From Phaeospirillum tilakii (GTDB lineage: Bacteria > Pseudomonadota > Alphaproteobacteria > Rhodospirillales > Magnetospirillaceae), in contig NZ_JBHUIY010000017.1 in assembly GCF_042683125.1 (NCBI RefSeq), positions 23,554 to 87,553 of the forward strand: DNA of 64,000 bases, written 5' to 3'. Position 1 is the first letter of the stretch, and each line of letters starts with the position of its first letter. The position numbers and the translations under genes were made by a program. Below are positions 60,631 through 64,000 of the stretch, one piece after another. Under the pieces are notes generated by a model, which was not told the origin of the DNA, made no database searches, and was given only the letters and a program-made list of their open reading frames with translations.

Positions 60631-61788
60631 ATGATGGTCAAATTCAAACGGATCGCGCTGTTTTCGAACGACGACAATGTCCAGGTCCTGCAATTGCTCG
60701 GGCTCAAGCGCGGGTTCGAGCAGATCGGGATCGAATGCTTCGCCAGCTGGCCCCTGCCGAAGGCCCCGCAGATGGAAGCGTTCCTCGATGTGTGGAAGCC
60801 GGACGTGGTGTTCGAATTCGACCGCTCGCGCAACCAGATCGAGGCCGATTGCTCGTCGGCGCTGCATGTCTCCTGGGTCCAGAACGCGCGCAATTTCGGC
60901 GTGTCGGTGCTCGAGGGGGCCGGCGGCAGCGATCTGGTCTATTACTGCCTGCAACCCGAGCGGCTGGGGGTCAAGGTCGATCCCGGCTCGTGCCGCTGGC
61001 TGTTTCCCGGGGCCGACGAATCGATCTTCTACCCCGACGACAGCGAACCCTACCGCTTCGATCTCAGCCTGTGCGGCTTCCTCCATTCGGTGATCCCCCT
61101 GGAATTCCTCAACGGCCCGATCGTGGTCGATGGCCAGCGTTGCTGCAGCGTGCAGGAACTGCTCGACGAGATCATCGCCAGCAACCTCTACGGCGAATAT
61201 GGCTACGACCTTCAGGCGATCCACGATCTGATCCTGTTCCGGCTGAAACGGAGCAACCCGCGGATCGAGATGAAGGATCTGCCCCAGCCGCTGCTGGAGC
61301 TGTTCGAGACCCGGCTGTACCGGCTGTACCGGCGGCGGATCATCGCCGAAAGCATGCTGGCCTCGACCGGCAGCGTCGCCTTCTGCGGCCGCAACAGCTG
61401 GCTGACCTGGCCGCAATTCGCCCCGTTCTACCAGGGCGACAAGACCCGGCCGAGCGACCTGGCCCGGATCTACCGCCAGACCCGGCTCAACGTGCATGAA
61501 TGCCCGCTCGGGCTGCATCACCGCACGATGGAGGTGATGGCCTGCGCCCGCCCCCTGCTGGTCGGCTACAGCTATTTCTGCGGCACGCCGTGCGACATCG
61601 CCAATTTCTTCACCCCGGGCGAGGATTTCATCTGGTACTCGGAAAAGAATTTCGTCGAGGTCGCCCGCGAGGCGCTGGCCGATCCGGTCCGGTTGCAGAA
61701 AATCGGCCGCAATGCCCATGAAAAGGTGATGCGGGAGCATCTGTGGCGCCACCGCGCCGAACAGATCATCCGCGACCTGTCCGCCTGA
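60631..61788 (+). CDS. CgeB-like glycosyltransferase
   Basis: 385 residues. It has a GT-B layout: an N-terminal domain (IALFSNDDNVQVLQLLGLKR; VWKPDVVFEFDRSRN) and a C-terminal glycosyltransferase-1-like domain (ARIYRQTRLNVHECPLGLHH, MEVMACARPLLVG, FTPGEDFIWY). This resembles the spore-maturation CgeB group and similar transferases of polysaccharide loci. It is the last gene of the cluster, 79 bases after the kinase gene, with a perfect hairpin after it. Confidence 0.75.
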   Translation: MMVKFKRIALFSNDDNVQVLQLLGLKRGFEQIGIECFASWPLPKAPQMEAFLDVWKPDVVFEFDRSRNQIEADCSSALHVSWVQNARNFGVSVLEGAGGSDLVYYCLQPERLGVKVDPGSCRWLFPGADESIFYPDDSEPYRFDLSLCGFLHSVIPLEFLNGPIVVDGQRCCSVQELLDEIIASNLYGEYGYDLQAIHDLILFRLKRSNPRIEMKDLPQPLLELFETRLYRLYRRRIIAESMLASTGSVAFCGRNSWLTWPQFAPFYQGDKTRPSDLARIYRQTRLNVHECPLGLHHRTMEVMACARPLLVGYSYFCGTPCDIANFFTPGEDFIWYSEKNFVEVAREALADPVRLQKIGRNAHEKVMREHLWRHRAEQIIRDLSA

Positions 61789-61806
61789 TCCCGCCCCAAA
61801 ACGCGA

Positions 61807-61832
61807 CCGCCCGGGCGAGAACGCCCGGGCGG
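61807..61832. terminator. 11-bp perfect inverted repeat between convergent genes
   Basis: CCGCCCGGGCG-AGAA-CGCCCGGGCGG, 18 bases after the glycosyltransferase stop and 100 bases before the CoA transferase stop. There is no T-run. It is a candidate bidirectional transcript end. Confidence 0.5.
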
Positions 61833-61931
61833 CAACGATCGGTGCGGCCGGTGGAGCCCGGCCGGACCGGAAGGAACCGGATCCCCCTCCCTCCCCGAGG
61901 CATGGGGCGGGGCGGGAGGGGGCGGCCGCCG

Positions 61932-63449
61932 TTACTCGGCGGCGGCGGCTTCGGGGGTGTCGCCCAGCATGGTCCCGGTGCGCTGGGCGTTGAGGTGCCA
62001 GGAGAACGCCTCCTCCAGCACGTGCGGGGTCTGCCCGCCCCGGGTCAGCGCCCGGGTGTAATAGTCGCGGGCCCGGTCGCGGTAGGTCGGGTGCATGCAG
62101 TTCTCGATCACCAGCTTGGCGCGCTCGCGCGGGGCGAGACCGCGCAGGTCGGCCAGACCCTGCTCGGTGACGATCAGATCGACGTCGTGTTCGCAATGAT
62201 CGACATGGGTGACCATCGGCACGATCGAGGACAGCTTGCCGCCCTTGGCGACCGACTTGGTGACGAACACCGACAGATAACAGTTGCGGGCAAAGTCGCC
62301 CGAACCGCCGATGCCGTTCATCATGTGGGTGCCGTTGACGTGGGTCGAGTTGACGTTGCCGTAGATGTCGGCCTCGAGCGCGGTGTTGATGCCGATCAGG
62401 CCGAGGCGGCGGATCACCTCGGGATGGTTCGACACTTCCTGCGGCCGCAGCACCAGCCGGTCCTTGTAGCGTTTGACGTCGCCGAAGAACTTGCGGGCGC
62501 ACTCGCCCGACAGCGACAGGGCCGAGCCCGAGGCGAACTTCAGCTTGTCGGCGTCGAACAGCTCGAAGGTCGAGTCCTGCAACACCTCGGAATACATCTG
62601 GAGGTCATGGAACGGGCTGTCGATGAAGCCGTGCAGCACCGCGTTGGCGATCGAGCCGATGCCGGCCTGGAGCGGCTGGAGCGAGGTCGACAGCCGGCCC
62701 TTGCGGACCTCGTGGCGGAAGAATTCGACCAGATGGCCGGCGATGGCGTTGGTTTCCTCGTCCGGCGGGGTGATGGTGGCGAACGAATCCATCTTGTCGG
62801 TGATGACGATCGCGGCGATGCGCGACGGATCGACCGGGATGAAGGGCAGACCGATGCGGTCGCTCGGGGTCATCAGCGGAATCGGCTCGCGATGCGGGCG
62901 CCGGGTCGGGATGTAGACGTCGTGCAACCCGACCATGTCCATGCTCTGGTGCAGGTTGATCTCGACGATGATCTTCTCGGCCAGGATGGCGAAGGTGGCC
63001 GAATTGCCGATCGAGCTGGTCGGAATGATCCCGCCATCCTCGGTGATCGCCACCGCCTCGATCACCGCGACGTCGATCTGCGGCAACTGGCGCGAGCGGA
63101 GCATCTCGACCGTTTCCGACAGGTGCTGATCGACGAACATCACCTCGCCGGAATTGATCGCCTTGCGCAGCACCGGATCGGCCTGGAACGGGATCCGGCG
63201 CGACAGGACATGGGCCTCGGCCAGCACCTTGTCGATGTCGCTGCCCAGGCTGGCCCCGGTCAGCAGGCTGATCTTCAGCGGCTGCTCGCTGGCGCGCTCG
63301 GCCAAGGCGAGCGGCACCACCTTGGCGTCGCCGGATCGGGTGAAACCGCTCATCCCGACGGTCATGCCGTCCCGGATGTGCAAGGCGGCTTCCTCGGCCC
63401 CCACCACCTTGCCCCACAGCGACTTGAGGAGGATACGATCTCTATACAT
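61932..63449 (-). CDS. acetyl-CoA hydrolase/transferase (succinyl-CoA:acetate type)
   Basis: 505 residues, the same length as AarC. DGMTVGMSGFTRSGDAKVVP, EVMFVDQHLSETVEMLR, MYSEVLQDSTFEL with the catalytic Glu at residue 288, and STHVNGTHMMNGIGGSGDF (a CoA-binding glycine-rich loop) are present. It moves CoA between short acyl groups, for acetate assimilation or TCA bypass, in the cytosol. It stands alone, convergent with the glycan locus. ACP1/Cat1-type hydrolases are in the same family, so the acceptor is not certain. Confidence 0.88.
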   Translation of the reverse strand: MYRDRILLKSLWGKVVGAEEAALHIRDGMTVGMSGFTRSGDAKVVPLALAERASEQPLKISLLTGASLGSDIDKVLAEAHVLSRRIPFQADPVLRKAINSGEVMFVDQHLSETVEMLRSRQLPQIDVAVIEAVAITEDGGIIPTSSIGNSATFAILAEKIIVEINLHQSMDMVGLHDVYIPTRRPHREPIPLMTPSDRIGLPFIPVDPSRIAAIVITDKMDSFATITPPDEETNAIAGHLVEFFRHEVRKGRLSTSLQPLQAGIGSIANAVLHGFIDSPFHDLQMYSEVLQDSTFELFDADKLKFASGSALSLSGECARKFFGDVKRYKDRLVLRPQEVSNHPEVIRRLGLIGINTALEADIYGNVNSTHVNGTHMMNGIGGSGDFARNCYLSVFVTKSVAKGGKLSSIVPMVTHVDHCEHDVDLIVTEQGLADLRGLAPRERAKLVIENCMHPTYRDRARDYYTRALTRGGQTPHVLEEAFSWHLNAQRTGTMLGDTPEAAAAE

Positions 63450-63650
63450 TCACGCCGGCTCCACAGAAAAATCCATTTGGGCTCTTTACCCCGGGGGACG
63501 CGCCACCACCAATGTCGAATGGGCAGGCAGCGCATTCGCATGAGGGGGTTGCATTCTCGGCGAAAATGAATATTTTATTTCGCCGCGTCAGCGGAAAGAC
63601 AATTTTTGTTGCGCCGCGACATGGGCCCCGGCGGTTTTTTCACCGCGAGG
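63450..63650. other. AT-richer gap upstream of the CoA transferase gene
   Basis: 200 bases. They hold an inverted repeat CGGCGAAA-N12-TTTCGCCG (63558-63585) with an ATGAATATTTTA loop, and T-runs at 63600-63640. It contains the CoA transferase promoter and the end of the DUF2155 transcript. No gene or RNA is recognised. Confidence 0.45.
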
Positions 63651-64000
63651 TCATGGCGCGATCCGGGGACGGCAATCCAGCACCCAGATGTCGTAGACCG
63701 GATGTTCCATCGCCGACAGCGCCGGGCTGGAGGCGAACATCCAGCCCCGGAACAGATCGAGCGGCGGCCGTCCCGGCTGCAATTCGGAAATATCGAGGAA
63801 CGCGGCGCTTTCCGGCTGGTCTTCCGGCCGGTGCTTCTTGCAGGCGCGGGCGATGATCTCGAGCGAGCCGAACCGCACCGGCTGGCCGACCGGGGCCTCG
63901 ATCGTCATCACCCGGGCGCTGACCTTGTCGAGCGCCTGCAACAGGGCGACGTCGAACGACAGATCGGGCGCCGGGGCCGGCGCCGGCGCCGCGATCCCCG
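63651..64000 (-). CDS. DUF2155 secreted protein, C-terminal part
   Basis: The frame is open to the window edge; about 115 residues are seen. After a Pro/Ala linker (AAPAPAPAP), the domain reads VALLQALDKVSARVMTIEAP, FGSLEIIARACKKHRPEDQP, and ends DLFRGWMFASSPALSAMEHP and VYDIWVLDCRP. This is the DUF2155 signature found in alphaproteobacteria, where it is an exported protein often near NDUFA12. A signal peptide is expected outside the window. Function is unknown; the two conserved Cys may pair. Confidence 0.75.
   Translation of the reverse strand, partial: GIAAPAPAPAPDLSFDVALLQALDKVSARVMTIEAPVGQPVRFGSLEIIARACKKHRPEDQPESAAFLDISELQPGRPPLDLFRGWMFASSPALSAMEHPVYDIWVLDCRPRIAP

Noticed and set aside
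60409..62502. 697-residue minus-strand frame spanning several genes
   Set aside because: It crosses three real genes and a hairpin region and has no motif.

Overview
The window is high-GC DNA (GC or GTG starts, strong G/C third-position bias, four-base gene overlaps) from an alphaproteobacterium, most likely a member of the Rhodospirillales. Support for this comes from an NDUFA12-type complex I accessory protein, a DUF2155 secreted protein, a short-form HPF, an alpha/plant-type GshA, split Mla genes and an AarC-like CoA transferase. No rRNA, tRNA, CRISPR array, insertion sequence or prophage was found. The genus cannot be fixed from the sequence alone.

Layout. 1-1.6 kb: the end of a TetR regulator and a membrane acyltransferase. 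2.0-8.5 kb: three tandem chemoreceptor genes of exactly equal length. 8.7-12.3 kb: a periplasmic-iron uptake operon (small helical protein, FTR1 permease, polyferredoxin membrane protein, P19). 12.4-26.3 kb: housekeeping genes (rpmG, LysR regulator, hpf, htpG, two MCE/MlaD proteins, NDUFA12, dnaB, alr, mlaE, mlaF, methyltransferase, chorismate mutase, gshA, PanD-like decarboxylase, queC). 26.4-28.1 kb: a markedly AT-richer island holding a two-gene Kiwa-type antiphage system (kwaA-kwaB), beside an orphan VapB antitoxin. 28.5-31.5 kb: an overlapping accA - glycosyltransferase - TVP38 - BON lipoprotein operon. 31.6-38.6 kb: a sensor kinase, a cyclic-nucleotide-domain protein, rpmB, a Panacea-domain protein, parE and yciA.

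38.7-61.8 kb is a large accessory locus for making and decorating an unusual sugar or surface glycan. It opens with a cytidylyltransferase-kinase fusion in the reverse order of HldE and a split transketolase. It continues with a carbamoyltransferase, an SGNH-fold protein, several methyltransferases, three radical SAM enzymes, an RmlD-like reductase, a sugar nucleotidyltransferase, two NDP-sugar epimerase/dehydratases, a HAD protein, an APH-type kinase and glycosyltransferases. The genes lie in a plus-minus-plus arrangement. The product is not known. The window closes with a CoA transferase gene and the C-terminus of a DUF2155 protein.

Across the window at least eight intergenic sites carry a composite double-hairpin repeat whose stems change in a compensatory way. 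It sits mainly at gene ends and in one case clearly forms a T-tailed terminator.
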